From: Lautropia sp.
GTDB lineage: Bacteria > Pseudomonadota > Gammaproteobacteria > Burkholderiales > Burkholderiaceae_E
Direction of reading: 5' to 3'
Length of the DNA: 50,713 nt
NCBI GenBank assembly: GCA_030523825.1
Contig: JAUNHU010000011.1
Span: 1 to 50,713, forward strand
Of the stretch, positions 25,807 through 34,249 are shown piece after piece; position 1 is the first letter of the stretch, and each line of letters opens with the position of its first letter. The notes below the pieces were generated by a model. The model saw only the letters and a list, made by a program, of their open reading frames with translations, searched no databases and was not told the origin of the DNA. Both the position numbers and the translations under genes were made by a program.

Positions 25807-26979
25807 TCACTCAATGATCTCGAACTGATCCAGGAATTCAGTCTTCAGCGTCAGTCCCAGCCCGGGCACATCGTCCTTCAGCTGCAGAAACCCGTCCTCT
25901 GCCACCGGTTCGCCGTCGAAAATGTAATAGAACAGCTCATTGCCGACCTCGACATCGAACATCGGGAAGTACTCACTCATCGGCGACGCCAGCGTACTCA
26001 TCGTCAGATGATAGTTGTGCATTTGTCCGGCGTGCGGAATGACCGGAACGGAGTATGCCTCGCACAGCGCATTGATCTTGTGAGCCGCCGTGATGCCGCC
26101 GACACGATTCGTGTCGTACTGCACCACGCTGACCGCCCTGCGATCGAGCAACTGTTTGAAGCCATAAAGACTGAACTCATGCTCACCACCAGAGATGGGA
26201 ATGCTGCTCAGACGGCTCAGCTCGGCATAGCCGTCGATGTCGTCTGCAATGACGGGCTCTTCGAGCCAGCGCGGCTCGAACTTTTCGAGCTTCGGCAGCA
26301 TCCTTCGTGCATATTCCAGGTTCCAGCCCATGTAGCATTCGAGCATCAGGTCGGTGTCGTAGCCGATTACCTCGCGCACGGCCTCGACTGACTTCAGGTT
26401 CTCTGATACCCCGTGCTGAAGATGCGCGGGCCCATAACCAAAACGCATCTTGAACGCCCGAAACCCCTGATCAAGGAAAGTCTGCGCCTCCTCCTGCATC
26501 GCTTTCAGGTCAGTGCGATACAGCTTGCTGTAGTAGCAGGGAATCCTTTCCTTGGTGCGACCACCCAGCAGCTTGAAGACCGGCTTGTTCACGCTCTTTC
26601 CAAGAATGTCCCAGATGGCAAGATCCACTGCAGAAATTGCTGCCATCGCGACACCCTTCCTGCCCCATGCATGCGTCGAACGATACATCCGCTGCCACAG
26701 GTACTCATAATCCCAGGGATCATGGCCGATGACCAGGGGAGCCAGATACTGGTCGATGATTGCCTTGGCGATCGACGGTGCCAGCGCAACATTGCCCAAT
26801 CCGACAATGCCATCATCCGTTTCCATTTCCACCACGGTCCAGGAATGAAAGCGAAAGGTTGCCATCGTTTCCTGCGGCGCATAGAGCAGATCCATGGCGT
26901 TGGAGCAGAAATTTCCCTGCGGCGGAACAGTTTTTCCCTTCCACTGGTAGACGCGAGCCTTGACGGATTTGATTTTCAT
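25807..26979 (-). CDS. Enolase-superfamily sugar-acid dehydratase
   Basis: The 390-residue protein belongs to the mandelate-racemase subgroup. The base motif is KMR (Lys177 in AFKMRFG), metal ligands are Glu214 (LMLECYMG), Glu240 (WLEEPV) and Glu266 (GGEHEF), and the acid/base His316 stands in [10 protein letters not shown]. It most resembles proteins annotated L-rhamnonate dehydratase; the context favours dehydration of an aldonic acid to a 2-keto-3-deoxy acid. AAAGG lies 6 nt before ATG 26979. The open frame runs 61 codons further upstream into the dctP gene but matches no family N-terminus. Confidence 0.87.
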   Translation of the reverse strand: MKIKSVKARVYQWKGKTVPPQGNFCSNAMDLLYAPQETMATFRFHSWTVVEMETDDGIVGLGNVALAPSIAKAIIDQYLAPLVIGHDPWDYEYLWQRMYRSTHAWGRKGVAMAAISAVDLAIWDILGKSVNKPVFKLLGGRTKERIPCYYSKLYRTDLKAMQEEAQTFLDQGFRAFKMRFGYGPAHLQHGVSENLKSVEAVREVIGYDTDLMLECYMGWNLEYARRMLPKLEKFEPRWLEEPVIADDIDGYAELSRLSSIPISGGEHEFSLYGFKQLLDRRAVSVVQYDTNRVGGITAAHKINALCEAYSVPVIPHAGQMHNYHLTMSTLASPMSEYFPMFDVEVGNELFYYIFDGEPVAEDGFLQLKDDVPGLGLTLKTEFLDQFEIIE

Positions 26980-27094
26980 GTAAGCCTTTCCCTGAGAAGT
27001 GAAGGTGATGGGATCTCGCGCCGTCCGGGCGTTGCACGTCAAATGCCCCGGTACCCCGGCTTCCTTGCACGCACGGCACGACGCACGAAGGGCG

Positions 27095-28201
27095 TCAGCG
27101 ACGCGATGACGCACGCATTTCCTGCAATTGCCGTCTCGCCTCCCGGACGAGATCAGGACCAATTTTCTGTGTGTACTGTTCGACCACCGGCTCCAGGCGT
27201 TCTCGAAAACGCTTCACTTCGGTGTCTGACAATGACGTGATCGTCATGCCTTCGCGCTTCAAATCCTCGACAAGCTGACTTGTGAGTTTCCGGTTCAGCT
27301 GCCGCTGATGGTCACGTGCCTCCCGGCATCCTGCCCGCAGCAGTTGCTGATCGCCTGCGTCGAGCGAACGCCATCGCTTCGCCGACATCAGCACCACATA
27401 GGGCGCATAGGCATGATTGGTCAGCGTGACGTAGCGCTGAACCTCGTGAAAGTTGTTCGAATGGATGATGGCGATGGGATTTTCCTGCGCATCGATCGCC
27501 CGGCTTTCCATCGCCGTGTACAGCTCGGTAAAGGGCATGGGAATGGCATTGGTACCCAGACGCTTGAAAGCATCGATGTAGACCGGATTCTGCATCGTCC
27601 TGATCTTCAGTCCGACCATGCCATCCAGGCTGCTCACTTCCCGCCTGCTGTTGGTAACCTGGCGAAAACCGTTTTCCCAATAGCAGAGCCCGATCATCTG
27701 CCGCGGTTCCGACAGACTAAGCAGACGCTCGCCGATAGGACCATCGAGCAAAGCATCTGCCTCCTTCTCATCCTTGACGAGGAACGGCAGATCGAACAAC
27801 AAGTATTCGTTGATCATGGTCGCCACCGGGGCTGTGGATGTGATGACGACATCCTGGACCCCACTGCGCACCGCGGCAATCATCTGCCCCTCGGACCCCA
27901 GTTGCGTGGCGGGGTACACCCTCATCTTCAGACGTCCTTCCGACTTTCGTTCGAGCAGGGATGCGAAATGCTTTGCCCCCTGCCCCAACGGATGTTCCTC
28001 GGCAATGCCATGTCCGAGCCGGAGAGAGTGTTCGGCTGCCTGACCGTCGGGTATACCGCTCAGCGCTCCCACAGCAACACACGCTGCAAGCGCCAGCCCG
28101 CGAAGGCGAGGCATGCGCCCGGCACAACGTGATTTCAATGTCTGCGACCGCCACACCTTCGACGGCCAGCCGGTCGTCAAGGCTCGTCCATTGTGCTCCA
28201 T
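27095..28201 (-). CDS. TRAP solute-binding protein DctP (copy 4)
   Basis: The 368-residue periplasmic binding protein has an unusually long n-region (about 34 residues) before the hydrophobic signal ([15 protein letters not shown]). The core has [16 protein letters not shown] with the ligand Arg, and [21 protein letters not shown]. It pairs by similarity with copy 1. GGGAGGAG lies 7 nt before ATG 28201, supporting this start despite the long leader. It is the second gene of the operon, after the pdxA-like gene, and a 115-nt gap separates it from the dehydratase gene. Confidence 0.92.
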   Translation of the reverse strand: MEHNGRALTTGWPSKVWRSQTLKSRCAGRMPRLRGLALAACVAVGALSGIPDGQAAEHSLRLGHGIAEEHPLGQGAKHFASLLERKSEGRLKMRVYPATQLGSEGQMIAAVRSGVQDVVITSTAPVATMINEYLLFDLPFLVKDEKEADALLDGPIGERLLSLSEPRQMIGLCYWENGFRQVTNSRREVSSLDGMVGLKIRTMQNPVYIDAFKRLGTNAIPMPFTELYTAMESRAIDAQENPIAIIHSNNFHEVQRYVTLTNHAYAPYVVLMSAKRWRSLDAGDQQLLRAGCREARDHQRQLNRKLTSQLVEDLKREGMTITSLSDTEVKRFRERLEPVVEQYTQKIGPDLVREARRQLQEMRASSRR

Positions 28202-28280
28202 GCGGATCTCCTCCCGATTTTCTCCACCGCATTTTTCGCTGCAGCGGGTACCACCTCAAGCAGCGCTTGTCTTTCGCGCT

Positions 28281-29348
28281 TCAGGCAGCCCGCGGCCTGG
28301 CAAAATCATTCAGCCGCGAGAGTCCCATCCGGCAGGCAATACGAAACGCCTGCCAGGTGGCCTCGACATTGGCCTTGCCCAGGCCTGCGATGTCGTAAGC
28401 CGTGCCGTGCGCCGGGGTGGTAATCGGGATGGGGAGCCCTCCCTGCACCGTCACACCCTTCGAGAAACCGAGCAGTTTGATCGCGATCTGCCCTTGGTCG
28501 TGATACATGGTGACGATGGCCTGATACTCGCCGGCAAGCGCTTTCAGGAAAATGGTGTCAGCGGGAAACGGTCCATGAAAGGGATCAGCCGTAGGCCAGG
28601 AGCGGGCACGCAGCCCTTGTACCGCCGGCTCGATGATGTCGATTTCCTCCCGCCCGCATGTACCACCGTCACCATTGTGCGGATTGAAGCCGGCAATTGC
28701 CACCTTGGGCGCCTCAATGCCATTGGCGAGCAGCGATTCATAGATCAGCATGGACGCTTGTTGAATCCGCTCCACGCTCAGGTAGGTCGCCACGTCCTTC
28801 AGGGGAACATGAGAGGAAATCCGCGAGGTCCACAAGTTCCCAAGCGTATTGAACTCGCAGAAGTAGCCTTTCACGCCGAGGTACTTCGCAAAGTGATGCA
28901 GCTCATCCTCGTGTTGCATGCCTCCCAGCTTCATTGCCTGCTTGTTCAGCGGTGCAAAGCAGATCGCATCCAGCTCACCCGCCAGGACGCCATCCATGCA
29001 CTGGTCGAGAACCCTCAGCACTGAACGACCACCCGGCGCCTGCGCCTGACTTCGCGTCACATCCCTGGGATCGATGGTGTCGACAGCCAGAAACGCGGCT
29101 CGGTCCGTATTGGTGCGCAGCCGTACCTCGGCAAGCACGTTCACTGGAACCAACTCCGTGGACAGACCTGCAATGCGCTGGCCGTCTTCCCAAAGCCAGG
29201 GGTCACCAACCAGGACGATGTTCGCCAGCGTGGTGGCCTCAGGTGTCGCCAACAACCGCGCAATCAACTCGGGGCCGATACCGGCCGGATCACCCAGAGT
29301 GAGCGCCACCACGGGTTTGACAGACTGCCCTGAACCGCTCTGCGTCAT
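28281..29348 (-). CDS. PdxA-family 4-phospho-hydroxyacid dehydrogenase
   Basis: This 355-residue NAD-dependent metal enzyme belongs to the PdxA family. Diagnostic segments are LTLGDPAGIGPEL near the start, SSHVPLKDVATYL, FNPHNGDGGTCG, YHDQGQIAIKLLGF and GLPIPITTPAHGTAYDIAG, which hold the metal and phosphate ligands. Besides 4-phosphohydroxythreonine, PdxA2-type members act on 4-phosphorylated sugar acids such as threonate 4-phosphate, usually beside a DUF1537 kinase. No such kinase is in this window. First gene of the operon; its promoter carries the shared LysR element. Confidence 0.88.
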   Translation of the reverse strand: MTQSGSGQSVKPVVALTLGDPAGIGPELIARLLATPEATTLANIVLVGDPWLWEDGQRIAGLSTELVPVNVLAEVRLRTNTDRAAFLAVDTIDPRDVTRSQAQAPGGRSVLRVLDQCMDGVLAGELDAICFAPLNKQAMKLGGMQHEDELHHFAKYLGVKGYFCEFNTLGNLWTSRISSHVPLKDVATYLSVERIQQASMLIYESLLANGIEAPKVAIAGFNPHNGDGGTCGREEIDIIEPAVQGLRARSWPTADPFHGPFPADTIFLKALAGEYQAIVTMYHDQGQIAIKLLGFSKGVTVQGGLPIPITTPAHGTAYDIAGLGKANVEATWQAFRIACRMGLSRLNDFARPRAA

Positions 29349-29372
29349 GCCTCTCTCCTCTCATGACCAATA

Positions 29373-29387
29373 CCGGGAAGCTCCCGG
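29373..29387 (-). repeat. CCGGGA hairpin in the pdxA-like leader
   Basis: CCGGGA (29373-29378) and TCCCGG (29382-29387) are separated by 3 nt, within the predicted 50-nt leader and 24 nt before the ATG. The arms match the hairpin before dctP copy 1 (19913-19928). Confidence 0.5.
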
Positions 29388-29405
29388 AGTCGTCTCGTTT
29401 CGAGC

Positions 29406-29434
29406 ATCTTAGGCAGGTGCGCAAAATCAGTAAA
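29406..29434 (-). promoter_or_regulatory. Predicted promoter of the 13-gene catabolic operon
   Basis: On the minus strand TTTACT (29434-29429) is a -35-like hexamer, followed by a 17-bp spacer and TAAGAT (29411-29406), a good -10. Transcription would begin near 29399, about 50 nt before the pdxA-like ATG. The -35 abuts the conserved LysR-type element, the usual layout for activation by a LysR protein. Confidence 0.65.
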
Positions 29435-29466
29435 ATGAATTAAGTTGATGCTTTGATAACTTCAGG
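29430..29466. promoter_or_regulatory. Conserved LysR-type operator element, copy 1
   Basis: This 37-bp element lies between the divergent lysR and pdxA-like genes. Read on the minus strand it begins CCTGAAGTTATCAA, contains ATCAA again 8 bp later and ends TTAATTCATTTTAC. It contains the dyad AAGTT-N11-AACTT (29442-29446 and 29458-29462), which fits the LysR T-N11-A rule. A 33/37 identical copy lies at 35406-35442 before tctC. It ends 19 bp before the lysR ATG, which suggests autoregulation too. Confidence 0.8.
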
Positions 29467-29485
29467 ATATTGAAGGATCGCCATC

Positions 29486-30427
29486 ATGGGATCTGTCGAC
29501 CGAAAAGACACCACGGCACAGTTGCTGAACCGCGTGCGCATGCGTCAGGTCGCCCTGCTTCTGGCCATTCACGAAGAACACACGCTGCACAAGGCAGCCC
29601 TCAGGATGGGACTGACCCAACCCGCAGCAACCAAGATGCTGCACGAGCTGGAAGAAACACTTGGATTCAAGCTGTTCGACCGGATTCACCGCGGGCTTCA
29701 CATCAATCCGGCAGGGGTTCGGGTAACGGAATACTTTCAGAGCATTCAGGGGACGATGGCTTCGCTGAACCGGGAGCTGAAGGAGATCCGGCAAGGCGGC
29801 GCAGGCCGGCTGGCCATCGGCAGCATCATGGCGGCTTCACCAGGCCGGCTGACCCATGTACTTCTGAAATTGCGACAAAGCCACCCCTTGTTGTCCATTG
29901 AAGTAGCGGTGGACACCAGCGACAGGCTGCTGCCACAGCTGCGCGATGGTGTACTGGAGGCCGTCATCGGCCGCATGCCCAAACACGTGGACAGCAATTA
30001 CCAGTTTCGTGCCATCGATGACGAGGAGCTGTTGATCGTGACCGCCCCCGACCATCCACTTGCCGAGCGCCGCCGGGTTCCGCTGGATCGGTTGCTCGAT
30101 TACGACTGGGTTCTTCAGCCCCCAGGCAGCCCAATGCGCGCAGTGGTCGAGCAGGAATTCCGTGCACATGGTCTGGCCATGCCGCGTGGACTCATCGAAA
30201 CAGGGTCAATGCTGACAACCACCGATCTCGTGCGCCATTCCGAATCCATCTCAGTGCTTCCCGCCACTGTCGCGCAGGACTACGCCCGCAATGGTCTGCT
30301 TTACACCCTGCCGTATCGGCTGGAGCGCAAACTGGAAGCCTACGGCAGCATCGTGCGACGCGACCGGCCGCTGAGCCCCGCTGCACGAGAGTTTCTGACG
30401 CTGATACACAATACCGAACCTTGCTGA
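29486..30427 (+). CDS. LysR-family regulator of the catabolic operon
   Basis: The 313-residue LysR-type regulator has an N-terminal winged helix-turn-helix (about 15-75, with HKAALRMGLTQPAATKMLHE) and a C-terminal effector domain (LysR_substrate, about 105-305). AAGGA lies 9 nt before ATG. It is transcribed divergently from the pdxA-like gene, the standard arrangement for a LysR protein and its target. The conserved 37-bp element in between and again before tctCBA makes both operons likely targets. The effector is probably a sugar acid or a downstream intermediate; this is inference. Confidence 0.93.
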   Translation: MGSVDRKDTTAQLLNRVRMRQVALLLAIHEEHTLHKAALRMGLTQPAATKMLHELEETLGFKLFDRIHRGLHINPAGVRVTEYFQSIQGTMASLNRELKEIRQGGAGRLAIGSIMAASPGRLTHVLLKLRQSHPLLSIEVAVDTSDRLLPQLRDGVLEAVIGRMPKHVDSNYQFRAIDDEELLIVTAPDHPLAERRRVPLDRLLDYDWVLQPPGSPMRAVVEQEFRAHGLAMPRGLIETGSMLTTTDLVRHSESISVLPATVAQDYARNGLLYTLPYRLERKLEAYGSIVRRDRPLSPAAREFLTLIHNTEPC

Positions 30428-30451
30428 CGCCGCCGCACGCGCCAAACAAGC

Positions 30452-31045
30452 TCAGGGCGCCCCTTCGCGCTTCCAGTCGACCACCGTGTCGGTGCGTTTC
30501 AGCAAGCCGCTTTCCTGGTGGAAATGCGCATTGAAGTACATGACGCTCGTATCGGGCGCCTTGTGCCGCCACGACCACACTTCTTCCTTCGACAGCGAGA
30601 AACGTGCCTTCTCGGCGGGCCTGCCGAGTATCTGCCGCACCTGATCCCGGTCCATGCCGGGCTTCAGGCGCCCGAAGTTCTCGGGGGTGAGCACCTGCTC
30701 GATCCGGCGATAGCGGCCATCGGCACCGATGGAAACGAAATAGGTTTCCAGCCCCATCGGCCCGCGCGGATATTCCAGCACGCGACTGCCGTCTTCTTCC
30801 TCCCAGACCAGATCCGGCTGCCCCATCCAGCGGCGCACGTCAGCCTCGGTACTTTCTCCGGCCACCAGCGTCTTCTGGGCGATGAAGTCACAGGCCCCCA
30901 GCGGCAGCAGCATGATCAGCAGGGCCCAGCCCCAGGCCAGTTTCGACAGGACACCACGCGCGGGCACCTGCCTGCCTTTACCCAGCGTGCGACGGTTTCC
31001 ACCATCACGGCCAGCGGCGCTCAACATCCGGCTCTCGTCATTCAT
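30452..31045 (-). CDS. BamE/SmpA-like outer-membrane lipoprotein
   Basis: The predicted lipoprotein has a hydrophobic signal and a lipobox LLPLGAC with the acylated Cys near residue 52 of the chosen frame. The mature part has BamE-like repeats: GESTEADVRRWMGQPD, then LKPGMDRDQVRQILGRPAEKARF and EVWSWRHK. BamE helps the beta-barrel assembly machine. The start is uncertain: ATGs at 31045 and 31027 give a long n-region, the Shine-Dalgarno is weak, and the frame is open further upstream. It is convergent with lysR, 24 bp apart. Confidence 0.75.
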   Translation of the reverse strand: MNDESRMLSAAGRDGGNRRTLGKGRQVPARGVLSKLAWGWALLIMLLPLGACDFIAQKTLVAGESTEADVRRWMGQPDLVWEEEDGSRVLEYPRGPMGLETYFVSIGADGRYRRIEQVLTPENFGRLKPGMDRDQVRQILGRPAEKARFSLSKEEVWSWRHKAPDTSVMYFNAHFHQESGLLKRTDTVVDWKREGAP

Positions 31046-31277
31046 GCTGCAAAGCCCTGCGGCTCTCCCGACAAAAGAGGCGAGCATAGCAGCGGGGCTG
31101 CCGGCATTCGTCAACGATTGCATCATGGCCGGACGGCTTCCTTCTCCAGCGCCCCCCGGCCATGCGGGTCTGCCGGCGGACTCGCCACGCGACACCGGCG
31201 GAAACGGGGGCGGCGGATCGGCGCAACACCACGGGTTTCTCCCTGTGCCATCCGGGTGCGCGGCAGGCAGCGTCCAT

Positions 31278-31283
31278 TACAAT
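31278..31283 (+). promoter_or_regulatory. Candidate -10 box before the DUF3460 gene
   Basis: TACAAT lies 38 nt before the DUF3460 ATG. The -35 region is weak, as is common in GC-rich betaproteobacteria. Confidence 0.35.
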
Positions 31284-31320
31284 GCGGCATCGACACCACT
31301 GGCAGCATGGGTATCCCGTC

Positions 31321-31545
31321 ATGGCACTCTACGAATCCGAAGCCACCCGTTTCCTGAAGGATCTGAAGGAAAAGCGCCCCTCGCTCGAAGCCGAGCAACA
31401 GCGTGGCCGCGCCATCTGGTGGGACAAGCAGCCGCTGGACATGGCACGCCGCGCCGAGGAAAACGCCTCGCGGGTGTTGCAGAAAGCCTACCCCTACCAG
31501 ACCGACACCACGGCGCAGGCGCCTGCCGACGACCCGGCAGCCTGA
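31321..31545 (+). CDS. DUF3460 family small protein
   Basis: The 74-residue protein starts MALYESEATRFLKDLKEK and contains RAIWWDKQPLDMA, the recognisable DUF3460 pattern. The family is small, acidic-basic mixed, without a known role, and is commonly found just upstream of scpA in Burkholderiales, as here. The frame is open upstream, but the ATG at 31321 is the family start. The function is unknown. Confidence 0.88.
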   Translation: MALYESEATRFLKDLKEKRPSLEAEQQRGRAIWWDKQPLDMARRAEENASRVLQKAYPYQTDTTAQAPADDPAA

Positions 31546-31592
31546 ACACCACAGACAAGCACCTGCCTGCACACGGGCCGCCCTCGGCCCGG

Positions 31593-31598
31593 TAGAAT
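31593..31598 (+). promoter_or_regulatory. Candidate -10 box before scpA
   Basis: TAGAAT in the context GGTAGAATCC lies about 150 nt before the scpA ATG. There is no convincing -35. Confidence 0.3.
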
Positions 31599-31623
31599 CC
31601 CTGCGTTCCGGCCCCCGGCCAGA

Positions 31624-31662
31624 CGCCTGACCGGCACAGCCCTTCACGCCATCGGTCAGGCG
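31624..31662. repeat. Perfect 10-bp inverted repeat upstream of scpA
   Basis: CGCCTGACCG (31624-31633) and CGGTCAGGCG (31653-31662) are perfect complements separated by 19 nt, about 84 bp before scpA. It could be a leader hairpin or a protein-binding dyad. No T-run follows, so it is not a canonical terminator of the DUF3460 gene. Confidence 0.5.
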
Positions 31663-31745
31663 CCGCTGCGGGCCATTGTCCTTTCTGGCTGCCCGCACCG
31701 TTCGCTGGCATGCTGCACGCCGGTTCGTACCGCCGTCCACCTGTC

Positions 31746-32645
31746 ATGTCAGACACCAACGCCGCCACGCCCGCCGCCCCCGAAACGCCCGCGCCTGTTG
31801 CCGACAGCGATCTGCCGGTACTTGCCCGCATCCACGGCGAGCCGCTGCGGCGCATTCCCAACGATCTCTACATCCCGCCTGACGCGCTGGAGGTTCTGCT
31901 CGACACCTTCGAAGGGCCGCTCGACCTGCTGCTTTATCTCATCCGCAAGCAGAACTTCGACATCCTCGACATCCCGATGGCCAAGGTCACGGCGCAGTAT
32001 CTGGCCTATGTCGACGAGATCCGCTCACGCAACCTGGAGCTGGCGGCCGAGTATCTGCTGATGGCTGCCATGCTCATCGACATCAAGTCGCGCATGCTGC
32101 TGCCGGTGAAGAAGGCCGACAGTGACGAGGAAGTGGAAGACCCGCGTGCAGAACTGGCACGCCGGCTGCTGGAATATGAGCGCATCAAGTATGGCGCTGC
32201 GCAGATCGACGCGCTGCCGGTCATCGGCCGCGATTTCATGCGGGCACAGGTGCACCTCGATCACACGGCAGAGATCCGCCTGCCCGATGTGTCCACCGAC
32301 GACCTGCGCCGGGCGCTGGCCGACGTGCTGCGACGCGCGCGCCTCGTGCAGCGCCATCAGGTGCAGCGCGAATCCCTGTCGGTGCGCGAGCACATGTCGG
32401 TCATCCTGCGCAAGCTGCAGACGCGCCGCTTTGCCGAGTTCCACGAGCTGTTCGAGACTGGGCAAGGAACGGCCACGGTCGTCGTCACCTTCGTGGCCAT
32501 GCTGGAGCTGGCCCGCGAAAGCCTGCTGCAGATAACGCAGGCCGAAGCCTTTGCCCCCATCTACGTGCGGCTTTCCTATCTGCCCAGCCACGGCGCGGCG
32601 GCCACGCATGCAGAGTCAGAAGAATCCATCCTGGACGAGGATTGA
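31746..32645 (+). CDS. scpA: Segregation and condensation protein A
   Basis: The 299-residue kleisin bridges the SMC heads in the chromosome-condensing Smc-ScpAB complex. The family signature FEGPLDLLLYLIRKQNFDILDIPMAKVT is at about residues 52-80, followed by LELAAEYLLMAAMLIDIKSRMLLP. The C-terminal winged helix includes VVVTFVAMLELARESLLQITQ. The ATG at 31746 (MSDTNAATP) is preferred; one 12 codons upstream is possible and neither has a strong Shine-Dalgarno. The N-terminal 40 residues are Ala/Pro-rich. scpB is not adjacent; murB follows at once. Confidence 0.95.
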   Translation: MSDTNAATPAAPETPAPVADSDLPVLARIHGEPLRRIPNDLYIPPDALEVLLDTFEGPLDLLLYLIRKQNFDILDIPMAKVTAQYLAYVDEIRSRNLELAAEYLLMAAMLIDIKSRMLLPVKKADSDEEVEDPRAELARRLLEYERIKYGAAQIDALPVIGRDFMRAQVHLDHTAEIRLPDVSTDDLRRALADVLRRARLVQRHQVQRESLSVREHMSVILRKLQTRRFAEFHELFETGQGTATVVVTFVAMLELARESLLQITQAEAFAPIYVRLSYLPSHGAAATHAESEESILDED

Positions 32646-32646
32646 A

Positions 32647-33957
32647 GTGAGACCGGCAGCGCATCCCGTCGTACAGCACCAGGTTTCTCTCACCGGCCTG
32701 AACACCTTCGGCGTCGGCGCCACGGCGCAGGTGGTGATCACGCTGGACGATCTGGCCCGGCTGGACGAGGTGCTGAACACCCTGCGGGAAGAATGTCGTG
32801 TGCAACCGGAAAAGCCGTCGAGCAACGGCGACGGCCCCCCGGCGAGCACGACGCTGTCTGCTGCATCAGCCCCTGTGCAGACGCCTGTCGCTCACCGCCC
32901 TCTCATCCTCAGCGGTGGCAGCAACGTGGTCTTCGCCCGCGATCTGGTCGAGCCGGTGCTGCTGGTGCGCAATCGTGGCCGCCGGATCGTGTCGGATGAC
33001 GGCGAGCAGGTGCTGCTGGATGTGGCTGCCGGCGAAGTCTGGCACGACACCGTGCGCTGGACACTCGACGAAGGCTGTTTCGGGCTGGAGAACCTGGCGC
33101 TGATTCCCGGCCGTGTCGGTGCCGCCCCCTGGCAAAACATCGGGGCCTATGGCACTGAAGCCGGACAGTTCATCGACTCGGTCGAGGCCGTGCACCTGCA
33201 AAGCGGTGAACGCCGGCGCTTTTCGCAGGCGGAATGCAGTTTCGCCTATCGGCAGAGTTTCTTCAAGACGGCAGACGGCCGTGACTGGCTGATCATCGGG
33301 GTACGACTGCGCCTCTCACGACGCTTTCAGCCACAGCTCGGCTATGGTGAACTGGCTGCGGCCATCGACAGGAAGCTTGAAGAAAAGACAACCACACCCG
33401 GACAGCACGGCCTCACTGCGCATCTGGTGGCCGACACCGTGGAAGAAATTCGCCGTCGCAAGCTGCCCGACCCTGCGGTGCTGGGTAACGCCGGCAGCTT
33501 CTTCCACAACCCGGTGGTGGATGCGTCTACCCTCGACGCCCTGCGCGCGCAGCATCCCTCACTGCCCGCTCACCCCGTGGCCGGCACCGACGGCACATCC
33601 GTTCCAGGACAGAATGCCGACGACGCACGCCCCGACAACCACGCGGGCGGCAGCTCATCCTCAAGCGCACAACGGCACGCCAGCAACGACACGCGCGCCG
33701 TCTACCCAGCAGACGCCCCGGCGAAAGCATCGGCAATCACGCACTACAAGCTCTCGGCCGGCTGGCTGATCGACGCCTGCGGCTGGAAGGGGCACCGCGA
33801 GGGGGACGCCGGCGTTTCGCCCAATCATGCGCTGGTGCTCGTCAACCACGGCAAGGCCAGCGGCGCAGACATCCTGCGGCTGTCTGAACGCATCCAGCAG
33901 AGCGTGTTCGAGCGCTTCGGGGTAAAGCTGCATCCCGAGCCACTCATCATCCGCTGA
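32647..33957 (+). CDS. murB: UDP-N-acetylenolpyruvoylglucosamine reductase
   Basis: The FAD enzyme reduces UDP-GlcNAc-enolpyruvate to UDP-MurNAc. Markers are LTGLNTFGVGA, LILSGGSNVVF, IPGRVGAAPWQNIGAYG, FAYRQSFFK, the catalytic-Ser segment GNAGSFFHNPVV and the terminal Glu in HPEPLIIR (type I MurB). At 436 residues it is about 100 longer than usual owing to two low-complexity inserts: about residues 56-88 and about 310-360 (Ser/Ala/Asp/Gly-rich, with a GGSSSSS run). The chosen start is GTG 32647, one base after the scpA stop, with GAGG 6 nt upstream; ATG 32608 inside scpA is the alternative. Confidence 0.93.
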   Translation: MRPAAHPVVQHQVSLTGLNTFGVGATAQVVITLDDLARLDEVLNTLREECRVQPEKPSSNGDGPPASTTLSAASAPVQTPVAHRPLILSGGSNVVFARDLVEPVLLVRNRGRRIVSDDGEQVLLDVAAGEVWHDTVRWTLDEGCFGLENLALIPGRVGAAPWQNIGAYGTEAGQFIDSVEAVHLQSGERRRFSQAECSFAYRQSFFKTADGRDWLIIGVRLRLSRRFQPQLGYGELAAAIDRKLEEKTTTPGQHGLTAHLVADTVEEIRRRKLPDPAVLGNAGSFFHNPVVDASTLDALRAQHPSLPAHPVAGTDGTSVPGQNADDARPDNHAGGSSSSSAQRHASNDTRAVYPADAPAKASAITHYKLSAGWLIDACGWKGHREGDAGVSPNHALVLVNHGKASGADILRLSERIQQSVFERFGVKLHPEPLIIR

Positions 33958-34249
33958 CGGTGACAAGCCGGTGCAAACTGAAACAGCCTGATCGTGTGGC
34001 GTAGAGCAATACGGCATGTGACGGCAGCGGTACAGCGTACATCCCGACCACGTCAGCGATGGTCGCCTTCCCCCTGGGTCACATGAAATCAGGGGAATGA
34101 GCCAATGGGGAAAACCCGGCCCGCCCCTATCCAGCCCCGTACACGGCTTTGCGCGAGAATAGGCGCGATGTTGATTAGCGCATCTCTTGCACCACCCAAA
34201 GGGCTTTCACGGTAACGAACCAGTGCATCATGCGCACGAAGGAATTACA
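33958..34249. other. Gene-free region before azlC
   Basis: The 292-bp spacer contains CCCCTG (34071-34076) and CAGGGG (34090-34095) as a 6-bp inverted repeat with a 13-nt loop. No terminator with a T-run and no convincing promoter were seen. A TTG in frame with azlC at 34187 is not favoured as its start. Confidence 0.5.
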
